DNA of 64,000 nt from Microvirga lenta (GTDB lineage: Bacteria > Pseudomonadota > Alphaproteobacteria > Rhizobiales > Beijerinckiaceae). The stretch is from the NCBI RefSeq assembly GCF_020532555.1, contig NZ_JAJBBR010000010.1:62001-126000 (forward strand). The letters run 5' to 3'. A model generated the notes under the pieces. That model was not told the DNA's origin, did not search any database, and worked only from the letters and a program-made list of their open reading frames with translations. Below, piece after piece: positions 45,216 to 55,703 of the stretch. Position 1 is the first letter of the stretch. Every line of letters starts with the position of its first letter. The translations under genes and the position numbers were made by a program.

Positions 45216-45680
45216 ATGGCAACAGCTCATCTCATCCATGGCTACCTTGGTGCGGGGAAGACCACGTTCGCCCGTCAGCTGGAACTGAGCCTTCCAGCTA
45301 TCCGGTTCACTCACGATGAGTGGATGGCCCGGCTCTACGGGACGGATCCTCCCCTTGAGCATTTTCCCGAAAATCACCGGCGCGTCTCAGAGCAGATTGG
45401 AGCTGTCTGGCCACGCTGCCTAGAACTCGGGCTGGACGTGGTTCTTGACCTGGGTTTTTGGTCACGCAGCCAGCGCGATGAGACACGGGCGCAGGTCGCC
45501 AGAATCGGGGCGGAGGTGCGCCTCTATCACCTCTCCTGCTCTGATGAGCAGGCGTGGCAGCGGATTGAGAAGCGCAATGCAGCCCTCGATGGCAGCCTAT
45601 TCATTGCCCGCAATACGTTTGAGGTACTGAAGGACCGTTTTGAGCCGCTCGCTAGTGATGAGCCTCGGGTAGCGGTTTGA
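45216..45680 (+). CDS. P-loop kinase-like ATPase
   Basis: 154 residues beginning MATAHLIHGYLGAGKTTFAR, with Walker A GYLGAGKT at residues 9-16. It continues RFTHDEWMARLYG (substrate-side Asp-Glu) and DVVLDLGFWSRSQRDETRAQ, which matches the COG0645/zeta-toxin-like kinase group. It could phosphorylate a small molecule; the substrate is unknown, and no antitoxin is adjacent. ATG 45216 puts the P-loop close to the N-terminus as usual; an upstream in-frame start at 45135 lacks family support. Confidence 0.75.
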   Translation: MATAHLIHGYLGAGKTTFARQLELSLPAIRFTHDEWMARLYGTDPPLEHFPENHRRVSEQIGAVWPRCLELGLDVVLDLGFWSRSQRDETRAQVARIGAEVRLYHLSCSDEQAWQRIEKRNAALDGSLFIARNTFEVLKDRFEPLASDEPRVAV

Positions 45681-45851
45681 TTCCGAGAAGACGCTTTATG
45701 GAGCCGGATAGTGCGTCGTTGTGAGGTGTTTGGAAGGTGTCATATCAAGCGTGGTTGGAAACTCAGTACACCTCCAGTGTAACCCGCTCTTGCGCGGGCC
45801 TCAGCGCGGCCGCGAATACTCAAAAGATCCTTGCGCAAAAGGACCGTGGGG

Positions 45852-46313
45852 ATGAGCTTTCTAGGGGCACTTATAGGCCCGGCCGTAACCGTGTTCGGGA
45901 AGGTGCTGAGCAAGGTGTTGCAGGACCGCCCAACGATGGAGGTGTGGCCCTTCAGGCATTATCGAGGCGGAAACATTTACATGAGCCTCAAAGTGACCAA
46001 TCCAGGGCCACACAGGATCTACATCGAGAACATCGTCGTGCAGGGTGATCCGCCGCTCTTCCAAGTCTGGGGGGACGATTCACCTGACGCATATGCGCAT
46101 GCAGAGGACAGGGCGCCGATCGAGTTCACTTTGGAAGCCAATGAAAGCAAGCTCCTGCCTTTACTCGCAGTCAATCGGCCAGAAATTGACCCGGGCGAGG
46201 CTGCGAGGATCACGCTCTACTGGCGCTCGCTTCAGCATCCTAGACGCTGGAAGCCTCATGTCTCGCTTGATCTCACTCATGCTGAGTTCGACCGCATTGG
46301 GCGTGCTGGATAA
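45852..46313 (+). CDS. hypothetical island protein
   Basis: 153 residues, MSFLGALIGPAVTVFGKVLS. A hydrophobic N-terminal stretch is followed by a beta-rich domain (YMSLKVTNPGPHRIYIENIV) that looks immunoglobulin-like. No family recognised. GTGGGG lies close to ATG 45852; TTG 45831 is an alternative. Confidence 0.55.
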   Translation: MSFLGALIGPAVTVFGKVLSKVLQDRPTMEVWPFRHYRGGNIYMSLKVTNPGPHRIYIENIVVQGDPPLFQVWGDDSPDAYAHAEDRAPIEFTLEANESKLLPLLAVNRPEIDPGEAARITLYWRSLQHPRRWKPHVSLDLTHAEFDRIGRAG

Positions 46314-46693
46314 TTATCCACAACAACAGAAAAAGATTTTGATCGCCCGCAAATCCGTAACTGTCGGGGCTTCCAGGTATCTGACCGTGCTTGTTTAACT
46401 CTAAACTGGTATTGCTACCAATTGACAGGCGGTGGATATAATCGCTTCGCGCGCACGGCCACTAAGCTCCTCCCTATGGGAGTTCGCAATACATACGGGG
46501 TCGAGCCACTAAGCTGTATCCAGCTAGCACTCAGATTAAAAGATCGACTGGGCACTACAGATCTCGTTGTATGGGTTTTGGAGAAAAGAAATCAGAACCT
46601 AGAAACCCCAGCGTTGCGTCTGTGGTCCTCTGGGTCCAACGGTACTGAATCGACCTATCAGGATGTAGCGTCTGCGCGCGAGGAACATGACAA
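46314..46693. other. 380-bp stretch without a supported gene
   Basis: An open frame at 46422-46697 exists but has no good start, no ribosome-binding site and no recognisable family. I do not call it. Confidence 0.4.
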
Positions 46694-46986
46694 ATGAGCC
46701 CTATCACTAAAGCCCGTGAAGCAGCTCGCCAGGCGGGGAGCAGTACTGTCGGCAGGTTGCAGACCTAAGCTCGTCTCTCCTTGCATCTGCTCCAGTGCAA
46801 GACTCAGGCGCGGCTTACGTTCGGGTAGTGTCCCAGCATATCGACAAGCAAGCCGAGAACCTCAAAGGCAAGGGCATGGCTGCGGAGCTCGTGCAGCTAT
46901 GGGCAGCAGCAGCCACGAAGGCAGCATCCGAGCGCATCAGAGAGCATCCCCAAGTCAGTGCAGGACAGAAGAAGTCGAAGCACTGA
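46694..46986 (+). pseudogene. small gene broken by a frameshift
   Basis: ATG 46694 opens MSPITKAREAARQAGSSTVG but stops at a TAA near 46766. In another frame the sequence from about 46753 continues QVADLSSSLLASAPVQDSGA and AAELVQLWAAAATKAASERI to TGA at 46984-46986, with good coding character. Together they look like one protein of about 95 residues with a frameshift near 46750. No family recognised. Confidence 0.4.
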
Positions 46987-47129
46987 TCGTCCGCTATCCC
47001 TTGTTTGCGCCGGAAGGTTGCTATCCAGACATGTGCATTTCTGCAAGTTTATATGGATACTATGGGTTAAATTATTGCATAAATGCAAAATGACGGCGAT
47101 ACTCACAATCGAACGATGTGAGGTGGCCT

Positions 47130-47822
47130 GTGACCAAATTGCCGGCATTTCTGGAGGTTCTCGCCGACTTTGATGGACGTCGGAAGGAGACGTTCGAAGA
47201 GGTAGCCATGGTGCTGCGGCGTGCAGGTCAACTGCCACCCAGCAAGCGAGGAAGAGGTGCGGCTGCGGTCAACGATCGCATGGCTGCAAACCTGGTTCTG
47301 GCAGCAATGGCGGATGCACCTCCCTCTGCATGCCCTCGGGCGGTGCAACTCTACCGGAGCCTGTGGCAGAGCCCCGGACGCCGAACGGGAACACCGCTCC
47401 CCTCCCTCAATCCCGTCCTAGGCTGCGCGACCTTTGGCGAGGCGGTTGAGGTGCTGCTCTCACAAGGGCTGAAGATCAGGGAAGACCTGCTTCGGGTTCT
47501 GACGTCCGCCTACCCCAATGTGCCGGAGGATCAGGTGATGAACCTCCGGGCTCTTGAGTTGGAGCTGGTCGTCTCCCGTCCCTGGCCATCGGCTCGGCTG
47601 ATCGTGCGTGGATTGGACCCCAACGACGCCTCCGCCGTGCTGGTCGTCGCGCAGTGAGATCCTGACATCCACCTGGTCATGGAAGGCTTCTACCGGCCTG
47701 AGCTTGTGGCTTCCGTCGCCGACAAGCGCACCGAGACCGTCATCAGCCATCGAGCCATCTTCACGCTCGCGCAGGCGCTCATAGGCGTGAAGCCCAACAC
47801 GACGACAGCAGAGGCGGCGTGA
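47130..47822 (+). pseudogene. hypothetical protein gene with an in-frame TGA
   Basis: GTG 47130 (GAGG upstream) opens 175 codons, MTKLPAFLEVLADFDGRRKE, ending at TGA 47655-47657. The same frame then stays open for 54 codons, HLVMEGFYRPELVASVADKR and ISHRAIFTLAQALIGVKP, to a double stop at 47820-47825. The intact protein would have about 230 residues. It may be a nonsense mutation in a decaying island gene. No family recognised. Confidence 0.5.
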
Positions 47823-47825
47823 TGA

Positions 47826-48786
47826 GGGGGAGGGCGGGTCAAAAGTCAGAAACACCTAAGGGGTTTCAACCGCATGGGGGCTCATGGGGAGAACTTTTTC
47901 ACGGCCGGAAATTTTAGGATCGGCGTTAGATTTGCCTAGACGGTGGGATAAGAAGCTCGGCCTGAGTTGATGCACTAGAAGTGGTCTCAAATCCTTGAAT
48001 ATCAGAGCGTCGGACCTTTAAGTAGACGCACCACCAGCGCCTTCGATCTGGCTCCAGAATTGCTGGAATGTAGACCTCATCGGACCCGACTTCTCGTCCG
48101 ATGTTCAAGGCAATTTAGACAGAATCTGAATTTTCGGCGGCCGGACCAACCGCGAAACCTCGTATTGGCGGAGCTATTGGGGTTTTCCTCTTTCGATGCA
48201 GAAAAAATTCGCCGTTCGATCGAGGGCAGCGGATCGGACTGGATCACACCATATTGTCGACAGCCCTCAAAGCCGCCTTGATCGCGCTCCCATTGCCATC
48301 ACTCCTATCCGTATTCTTTCACATCGGTCAGAAGCAGCGAGAGTGACATTGCTAGTTTGCCATCGTGACATCTTAACTTTGCGCCTACAAGCGATTTTCA
48401 CGGAACCGCTTTTACAGAATGCGGTCTCGTGGTTTGCTCTGCGAAGCTAGCTTTAACTTGAGGTGGATCTATGATCTACTTGTCCTAGGCTCGAGTAGCC
48501 TCTTGGTTGGCCGCTTCGTCCGTGTCGGTGCTGACGATATCACCTGCTGCTTCCTCATCACAGCAGCCAATGCAGGGATAATACGCCTAGTACAATCAGC
48601 AGCGCCCGCATTGTGGTCTTGAAAGGCGAACGCCAACTTGGGTCCTCACCGGAACAACCTGATCAGAACTCACATCGAACCACGTGCAACCGCTGGGCCC
48701 TTCTCTCCAGAGCCGGCCTCCTCTCCAGCTATGCGGATTGGTCGCAGGGGAGGCTTAGCTTTGCTGGAGTTCAGGTCTGTTTCCCT
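47826..48786. other. 961-bp stretch without a recognised gene
   Basis: AT-richer than its surroundings, with only short overlapping open frames on both strands. I see no coding sequence, RNA gene or repeat that I can support. It probably contains the promoter of the AraC-type gene and decayed island DNA. Confidence 0.4.
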
Positions 48787-49794
48787 ATGAAAAAATGGGA
48801 TAATCCTCTTAGGGAAGATCAGCCGCTCAAGATGCTGACTTTGGGGGATCAGAACACAGAGCAAACACTGAAGGTACGGAGCGCAATGGATCATCCAGCC
48901 AAACTCCTCAATCAGCTCAAAACGGAGGCTGACAGCCGAGCCGGAATCCCTGGCCTCCTCAATATCATCCCGAAGGAGGCAGGGCTGCGTGTGGAAACCT
49001 TCCGGGGTGGGGCGGTGCATTGTATTCGCCCACCCGATTCCGAGACCTTTATGCCGGATGGCCATTTTATAGCGGTCGGGTTGGCTCCATGCCCTGGCGT
49101 GTCGGCTGGCTACGGGAGTGACAGGTTGACGACGTTCGACGTGGCGGTCGGAGGCATCGACATCAGCCCCGCTCATGTGGACAGCCGATGGCTCTGGCCC
49201 TCAACTTTGGAATACATGCACATCGGCTTTGGGCCAAGAAGCCTAGAAGAATTGGCTGAGCAAGAGTTCGACAGGAGCAGAGTTGATCTTCAGCCGATCC
49301 CTTTTGGGACTGTGGACCAGAAGGCTCTCTCTCTGGCCCATATGCTGAAAGCCGAGCTGTCGGAGCGGGAGGCGGCAAGCGAACTCTGTGTCGATTCCCT
49401 GATCACCTTGTTTGGGATTCATCTGCTGCGCACCTATGTCGGCTCGGGCAAAGGTCCCAAAGCTCGAGGGGGATTGCCGGCGCACAAGGCGCGGCGGGTG
49501 CGGGACTACCTCCAGGAAAACCTCTCCCGCAAGGTGTCGGTGGCTGATCTTGCGGCTCTGTGCGGGCTCTCGCCGGGGCACTTCATCCAGGCTTTCAGTA
49601 AGACCTTCGGGCAATCCCCTCACCGATACCTGCTCCACCTCCGCCTCAGTGCAGCCGAGATGATGTTGTTCGGTAGTGATCTGCCGATTACAGAGGTTGC
49701 TTACCGGAGCGGGTTTTCCAGCCAGAGCCATCTGACCACCGCCATGCGCAAGTACAAGAATCTGACCCCTGCTCAACTGCGGGGAGCCAAATAG
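48787..49794 (+). CDS. AraC-family transcriptional regulator
   Basis: 335 residues from ATG 48787. The C-terminal hundred residues are an AraC DNA-binding domain: SRKVSVADLAALCGLSPGHF, FSKTFGQSPHRYLLHLRL, and the second helix-turn-helix PITEVAYRSGFSSQSHLTTA. The N-terminal domain is a divergent cupin-like sensor. Further in-frame starts exist at 48613 and 48832, so the N-terminus is uncertain. It lies 220 bases upstream of the large exoprotein gene and might control it. Confidence 0.85.
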   Translation: MKKWDNPLREDQPLKMLTLGDQNTEQTLKVRSAMDHPAKLLNQLKTEADSRAGIPGLLNIIPKEAGLRVETFRGGAVHCIRPPDSETFMPDGHFIAVGLAPCPGVSAGYGSDRLTTFDVAVGGIDISPAHVDSRWLWPSTLEYMHIGFGPRSLEELAEQEFDRSRVDLQPIPFGTVDQKALSLAHMLKAELSEREAASELCVDSLITLFGIHLLRTYVGSGKGPKARGGLPAHKARRVRDYLQENLSRKVSVADLAALCGLSPGHFIQAFSKTFGQSPHRYLLHLRLSAAEMMLFGSDLPITEVAYRSGFSSQSHLTTAMRKYKNLTPAQLRGAK

Positions 49795-50017
49795 AATTTC
49801 GCCCGGTCCGACCGGTCGGAGGAGGTGAGCTCACACTCGGCCAGGAGATCGCTCTATCCTGGCCATATAGAGCTTACCGCCGAAAGTTCTTGAAATCCTT
49901 GGATCAGACAAATGCGTTCGCAGGATTTTGAAATGATCTAAGGATTTTGAAAGACGACAGGACTGCATACCGCGAGAACAGGACCCAGCTTTCTTCTAAT
50001 CCTTTGGGGGTAGGGTC

Positions 50018-53000
50018 GTGTCACACATTTTCAATTCCAAAGACGTCCTGTATCTCATCGACCAATCTGTCTCGGATGTCGCAAGCATTGTGAGTGCGAT
50101 CCCAGCCTCGGCTGAGGTGAAGATCATTTGCTCAAGCGAGGACGGAATTGCTCAAATCCGTTCTGCCCTAGCTGGGAAGCACAACATCTCCGCTATCCAC
50201 CTTGTGAGCCATGGCCAGCCGGGGGGCATCGTGCTGGGGACCAGTGTCATTGACGCCGTCACCCTTGACGCCCGCGCAGAGGATTTCGTCGACATCGGCA
50301 GGGCTCTCGCGCCCGATGCGGATCTCGTGATCTATGGGTGCAACGTGGCCGAGGGAGAGGGCGGGAAGGCCTTCCTCGCCCAACTGGCTGGCCTGACCGG
50401 CACGAACGTGGCCGCTTCGGAGACTCCAACCGGCGCCGCGCACCTGGGTGGCGACTGGAATTTGGACATTCGGCTAGGAAGAGTCCAGACGCCGCTTTTG
50501 AACATCCCGTCCTATTCAGGTGTCCTAGCGGCGCCAGTCATCGGCGGCCTCTCGCCCATTGCCTACACTGAGGACGGCGCCCCCCAGACTCTTGGGTCAG
50601 GGGTTACTTTCACCGGCGGCTTGGGTTACGCGGGCGGCTCAATCACCTTCGATGTGAGTGGGTCTGATCCCGGCGACCAGCTATCACTGTTCAGCGATAG
50701 TGATCCCAATGCAACGGGAGCCATTTCCGTTGATGCCTCCGGCAATGTCTATCTCGGCAATGGAACCGGTCGCGATCTTCTCGGCACAGTGGACGCAACC
50801 GAGAACGGTCAGAATGGGCAGCCGCTGACGGTACATTTCATCGGCAACTCGACCGGCGTTTTCAACGACTCGAGCTTCGAAAGCGATGATCCGACTACCG
50901 GATGGCAGTCGGAATGGACCGTTGTGGAAGACCGTGTCATTCTCGGCACTGACAACATCGCCGGTTGGCCGTCTCCCGTCGATAGCACCATGCCGCCCGG
51001 CAATGACGGAACTATATCCCCCGGCGACGATGGTCCGATGGTGGATCCATTGGCCTTCAGTGTGGACGTGGTGACTGGTGGGAGCAATGCGTCCGCTGGG
51101 AATCGCGGTCTGCGCCTCCACAGCCAGGATGATACTGCTGATCCGGGGCAGCTGAACTCGGAGCCGTTCGGCATCATCCGTGGGCCCTATGTTTATTCCG
51201 ATGCGTTTGCCGCAAACGCCGGCGATATTCTCCGCTTTGACTGGAAGGCGGAGGGCGGCGACGATGCCTTCGACGCTTTCGGCTATCTGTTGAACGCGGA
51301 TACGGGTGAGACTGTCATCTGCCTCAATCAGAGTGGTGCCAGCACGACTGCCACCACGCCTTGGACGACCGCGGGCGTGATCGTTCCCTCTGCCGGGAAC
51401 TGGCAGTTTGTATTTGTCTCCGGCAGCTTCGACTATACAGGCGGCCAAAAGACTGGCGGTTCGCTTTATATCGACAACTTTTCCGTGCAGCGAGCCGTTG
51501 TGAATGACGCGGTTCTCAGTACCCTGGCGCAGCATGTCCAATACGAGACCACATCCGACACGCCGCCGGATGCGCCTCGGACGATTGATGTGGATGTAGT
51601 AGACGGCATCGGCGATCAGGAAACAGCCAACACCACTATTGACATTACTCCTACCAACGACGCTGCAGTCCTGTCGTCTGATATCAAGGATCTGACGCAG
51701 ACGAGTTCTGTCCTGTCGACGAATGGCACGCTGACCATCTCGGACGTGGATAGCCCTGCAGCCTTTGTGCCGCAGACGGGCACAACAGGCCAGTACGGCT
51801 CCTTCTCGATTGGCGCGAACGGCACGTGGTCCTATGTCGCCTCGTCAGCGCATGCGGCGCTGAAAGATGGCGAGAAAGTCTCCGACGTGTTCGAGGTGTT
51901 CAGCGCAGACGGCACCAAGACGACGGTGACGGTGAATATTACCGGCACCAATGACGCGGCGCAGCTGTCGTCTGACGCCGTGACCCTAACGGAAGGTGAC
52001 ACGGCGGCGGCGATCAGCTCCACCGGACAGCTCACCATCACAGATGTGGACAGTCCTGCAACCTTCTTGGCCCAGTCGAACGTGGCGGGCCAGTACGGTT
52101 CCTTCTCGATTGGCACAGATGGCAAATGGACCTATGCAGCCTCCTCGGCACACGACGAGTTCCAAGCCGGCCAGACCTACACCGACACCTTCACCGTCAC
52201 ATCTGCTGACGGCACCACGACTACAGTGACGGTCAACCTAACAGGTACCAATGACGCGGCGGTTCTGTCGTCGGACACCAAGACCTTGATCGAAACAGAC
52301 TCTGTTCTGTCGACGAACGGGCAACTGACCATCACGGATGTGGACAGCCCTGCAACCTTTGTAGCGCAATCGAACGTGGCGGGACAATATGGCACCTTCA
52401 CGATCGGCACGGACGGTAAGTGGAACTACGTGGCGTCCTCAGCGCATGACGAGTTCGAGGCTGGTCAGATCTATACCGATACCTTCACTGTCACGTCGGC
52501 TGACGGCACCACGACGACAGTGACAGTAAATCTGACGGGTACGAACGACGCAGGATCCGGCGGGGTGCACGTAGCAGGCGAGCCTACTCAAGGCAAGATG
52601 CTGACCGCCACCAACAACGTGGCCGATGCTGAGGGTATCGATCCGTCCAGCGTTGCTTATCAATGGCAGCGCAGACAGCCAGACGGCACCTGGGTCAACA
52701 TCATCGGTGCAACGGGAGCGAACTATGCGCTCACGCAGGATGATGTCGATGCCGGCCATGTACGGGCAGTGATGAGCTACACCGATCTCGGCGGTACATT
52801 CGAGACGGTGGCGGGCGACGCCATCCCTGTAGCGAATGCCAACGACGCCCCCACAGGCGCTGTGACGATCACTGGCGAGGCACGGGAGGGCCAACCCCTG
52901 ACAGCCGTCAACAACCTGGCTGACGCGGATGGCTTGGGCACGCTCACTTACCAGTGGATGGCTGATGGTGTAGCGATCCAGGGAGCCACAGGCGCGACCT

Positions 53001-53872
53001 TAACCCTTACCCCGGATGAGGTCGGAAAGGCGATAACCGTCGTGGTCAGCTACACTGACGGGTACGGCGCCAATGAAAGTGTATCTTCCCCGGCAAGCTC
53101 GGTAGTCGTTAAGGGCAATGCCGGCGATGATCAGTTCTATGGCGGATCCGGCAATGACCAACTTTTCGGGGGCACCGGCGAGGACTTGCTCTACGGTTAC
53201 GACGGACGTGACAGGCTCTTCGGAGAGGCCGGCAACGACACGATCAACGGTGGCGCAGACAACGACACCATCTATGGTGGCGCTGGAGATGATCGATTGT
53301 TCGGCAACTCCGGCAAGGATCGTCTCTACGGTAACGAGGGGCGCGACAAGCTTTCTGGAGGTGCCAGCAATGACACGATTAGCGGCGGGGCTGACAATGA
53401 CATCGTCGACGGCGGATCTGGCAACGATCGGCTCTATGGCGACGCCGGCAATGACGCCTTAAAGGGCGGCAGTGGCAACGACCGGATCGTAGGCGGCCTC
53501 GGCCGGGACAAACTGTATGGCGGGTCTGGCGCGGACGTGTTCGATTTCAATTCGATCCAGGAAAGCCGAGTGGGATCGCAGCGCGATACCATCTATGACT
53601 TCCAGTCTGGGCGGGATCTAATCGACCTGCGAGGGATCGATGCAAACGAAGCCCGCAAAGGCAACCAAGCGTTCACCTGGTCCTGCATGGACATGGCCTT
53701 CGTGAACCCGGACGAGGCCGACGCGTCGCTGTTGAAGACCGACTTCACCGGCAAGGCAGGGCAGTTGCGGTATGACCGCGGCATCCTCATGGGTGACACG
53801 GACGGCGACCGCAAGGCCGACTTCCAGATCAAGGTTATCGGCCATTTCTCGGTCGGAGACCTGCTTCTGTAA
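50018..53872 (+). CDS. DUF4347-VCBS-RTX exoprotein (adhesin or matrix-type)
   Basis: 1284 residues from GTG 50018. An N-terminal DUF4347 domain (about residues 8-165; IHLVSHGQPGGIVLG, DLVIYGCNVAEGEGG) is followed by a cadherin-like or lectin-like stretch. Three VCBS-type repeats follow at about 540-845 (ADGTTTTVTVNLTGTNDAA), then two Ig-like segments. RTX nonapeptides lie at about 1032-1176 (GGAGDDRLFG), before a short C-terminal domain ending IGHFSVGDLLL. No signal peptide, as expected for type I secretion. Such proteins act as large surface adhesins. No dedicated type I transporter is nearby. Confidence 0.88.
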   Translation: MSHIFNSKDVLYLIDQSVSDVASIVSAIPASAEVKIICSSEDGIAQIRSALAGKHNISAIHLVSHGQPGGIVLGTSVIDAVTLDARAEDFVDIGRALAPDADLVIYGCNVAEGEGGKAFLAQLAGLTGTNVAASETPTGAAHLGGDWNLDIRLGRVQTPLLNIPSYSGVLAAPVIGGLSPIAYTEDGAPQTLGSGVTFTGGLGYAGGSITFDVSGSDPGDQLSLFSDSDPNATGAISVDASGNVYLGNGTGRDLLGTVDATENGQNGQPLTVHFIGNSTGVFNDSSFESDDPTTGWQSEWTVVEDRVILGTDNIAGWPSPVDSTMPPGNDGTISPGDDGPMVDPLAFSVDVVTGGSNASAGNRGLRLHSQDDTADPGQLNSEPFGIIRGPYVYSDAFAANAGDILRFDWKAEGGDDAFDAFGYLLNADTGETVICLNQSGASTTATTPWTTAGVIVPSAGNWQFVFVSGSFDYTGGQKTGGSLYIDNFSVQRAVVNDAVLSTLAQHVQYETTSDTPPDAPRTIDVDVVDGIGDQETANTTIDITPTNDAAVLSSDIKDLTQTSSVLSTNGTLTISDVDSPAAFVPQTGTTGQYGSFSIGANGTWSYVASSAHAALKDGEKVSDVFEVFSADGTKTTVTVNITGTNDAAQLSSDAVTLTEGDTAAAISSTGQLTITDVDSPATFLAQSNVAGQYGSFSIGTDGKWTYAASSAHDEFQAGQTYTDTFTVTSADGTTTTVTVNLTGTNDAAVLSSDTKTLIETDSVLSTNGQLTITDVDSPATFVAQSNVAGQYGTFTIGTDGKWNYVASSAHDEFEAGQIYTDTFTVTSADGTTTTVTVNLTGTNDAGSGGVHVAGEPTQGKMLTATNNVADAEGIDPSSVAYQWQRRQPDGTWVNIIGATGANYALTQDDVDAGHVRAVMSYTDLGGTFETVAGDAIPVANANDAPTGAVTITGEAREGQPLTAVNNLADADGLGTLTYQWMADGVAIQGATGATLTLTPDEVGKAITVVVSYTDGYGANESVSSPASSVVVKGNAGDDQFYGGSGNDQLFGGTGEDLLYGYDGRDRLFGEAGNDTINGGADNDTIYGGAGDDRLFGNSGKDRLYGNEGRDKLSGGASNDTISGGADNDIVDGGSGNDRLYGDAGNDALKGGSGNDRIVGGLGRDKLYGGSGADVFDFNSIQESRVGSQRDTIYDFQSGRDLIDLRGIDANEARKGNQAFTWSCMDMAFVNPDEADASLLKTDFTGKAGQLRYDRGILMGDTDGDRKADFQIKVIGHFSVGDLLL

Positions 53873-53882
53873 GATGACCAAA

Positions 53883-53914
53883 GCAAGGCAGGAGAAATTT
53901 TCGTCCTGCCTTGC
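53883..53914 (+). terminator. hairpin after the exoprotein gene
   Basis: GCAAGGCAGGA pairs perfectly with TCCTGCCTTGC across a ten-base loop, 10 bases after the stop. The following T run is weak. Confidence 0.6.
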
Positions 53915-54017
53915 GCCTTACCCATGAACATAGCTCGTGAGTGCTGGATGTTGCCGCGTGGTGACAGGCATAACACGACCGTTGCCCTATAGTCCGGCCA
54001 AATCATCGGAGATCATG

Positions 54018-54776
54018 ATGAAGTTCCTCCTCCTCTCTGCGGCAGCCCTGATCGCCGGAACGGCGCTGGCGGCAGCGGATGACCTGCCCGTGATCGTCAA
54101 CCCCACCCTCAACTGGACGGGCTTCTATGCAGGTGTTCACGGCGCCTGGATCCGTAACATTGGCGATGCAGTCCGCACCGGAATTGTGGGAGTGCCGGCA
54201 ACCGCGGTTCCAAATCGCACCAACCTTGGTGACGATGGGCTCGGGGGCGGTGGACAGATCGGCTACCAAATGCAGTTCGGGAATGTCGTTGCAGGCATTG
54301 AAACCGATTTCACGCTGGCGGACGTGGGTCGCGCGCGTAGCAGCGTGAGCCCGGCGAGTGCAGACCCGGCGTGCCAATGCACAGCTACTACGGAGCTCAG
54401 CTCCGAAATGAACTGGTTTGGCAGCGTAAGAGGGCGTGTCGGCGTGGCAGTGCCAGATCTTGGGACGTTCTTTGACCGCTCGCTGATTTACCTCACAGGC
54501 GGCTTGGCCTATGCCCAGATCGAGCACAGGGGACAGATCACAGTCACTCCGCCTGGCGTTGGGCTCCAGGCAACGAGTGATGACGTGAAGACGGGCTTTA
54601 CGGTCGGCGCGGGAACTGAGATCGCCCTGACGCAGAATGTGTCGATCAAGTCAGAGACGCTCTACTATAATCTCAAGGACGAGAACCTGACGCTCGCGCG
54701 GGCGGGCGACCAGGCGGCCTACCGTTTTAAGAGCGACGGCTGGATCAGCCGCATCGGCGTCAACGTACGCTTCTGA
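54018..54776 (+). CDS. outer membrane beta-barrel protein (Omp25/Omp31/RopB type)
   Basis: 252 residues from ATG 54018 (GGAG at 54008-54011; ATG 54015 is also possible). A signal peptide, MKFLLLSAAALIAGTALAAA, is followed by NWTGFYAGVHGAW. Further strands include GYQMQFGNVVAGIETDFTLA and LIYLTGGLAYAQIEHRG, and the C-terminus ends ISRIGVNVRF with the terminal aromatic residue of beta-barrels. This is the eight-stranded porin-like family common in rhizobia. It is downstream of the exoprotein gene but separated by a hairpin. Confidence 0.87.
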   Translation: MKFLLLSAAALIAGTALAAADDLPVIVNPTLNWTGFYAGVHGAWIRNIGDAVRTGIVGVPATAVPNRTNLGDDGLGGGGQIGYQMQFGNVVAGIETDFTLADVGRARSSVSPASADPACQCTATTELSSEMNWFGSVRGRVGVAVPDLGTFFDRSLIYLTGGLAYAQIEHRGQITVTPPGVGLQATSDDVKTGFTVGAGTEIALTQNVSIKSETLYYNLKDENLTLARAGDQAAYRFKSDGWISRIGVNVRF

Positions 54777-55703
54777 TCGCGGGCGCCCGGCGTGATAGGG
54801 GTTGTTCCAGCCTGTCACGCCACATTACATAGTGGCGAATCCTATTGATAGATATGTTACGGATTGGGCCAAACGCCGTCGCGGCAACAGAGCGCGGCGC
54901 GCTTATTCTCACGCATGCGCAACGCCACAAGCCCTTGCATCGGGCGATTCCCATTAGATGCGTCGCGAGCCGCCTTCGACGTTAGGTCGTCGTGCGATGT
55001 GCAATGCCCGATGTAATCCGGCACTCGGTAGCCTCAAGCGCCTGAAAGGCTGCGGCTTCGCCTGGATCCATTTTCTTGGGCTCTGCCGGCAACAGACCCT
55101 TGCATACTCACAAAGCCGGTTCTCGTGTAACCGATTGAATGAAGAATCATGAGCAACTAAGATCGAGAACAGCATGACTATCTGGAGTGCATTGATGCTG
55201 CTCTAGCCTAGTACAAGAAGGCAACTCGCGTTAGCTTGGGCTGGCTGACAGTCCGCGCAACCGCGGTCCTCCCCCTCATGGTCCTCCATATCTTCTTTCC
55301 AGTATTGTCTTAGAGTGGCTTCATTCAGATGATTTCGCGACATCGGACCGAGAACCAGAGAGGTCCCGAAGTGGCATAGTCTGGCTGCGCTTTTGCCGCG
55401 CTCGTCCGTAAGTTGTCGGGCTTCGAGCTACGTAAGGAGCACGTCCCAGGTTACAATCCTCTTTCTGTGCCGCTGATCGGCCCACCGAAAGCTGGGCGCG
55501 GCAGGGAGGCGATCATAGACCATTGCCGGAAGGTCCCCTGTGAGCTTCCGCACGTTACCAATCATCTCGTCTCGGTCTCCGTGTGGCATTTCGGAGGGCG
55601 GACGTGAGGGTCAAGTGTCGCGAACGGGGTGTCGTCGTCCCAGCATCAGGATAGATGTCGGCCGTTCTCATCCAAGAGATACTCGTGAGACTTCCGTCAT
55701 CTA
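54777..55703. other. 927-bp stretch without a recognised gene
   Basis: Short open frames only. I see no family match, RNA gene or clear repeat. The right border is the IS element, and the tape-measure gene on the far side of the IS does not continue into this stretch, so some DNA was probably lost at the insertion. Confidence 0.4.

Noticed and set aside
46422..46697. 91-codon open frame in the island
   Set aside because: No usable start signal, no family, and composition unlike the supported island genes.
47460..47855. 131-codon minus-strand open frame crossing the in-frame TGA of the 47130 gene
   Set aside because: The plus strand shows better coding character on both sides of the TGA and has a ribosome-binding site; the minus frame looks like its shadow.
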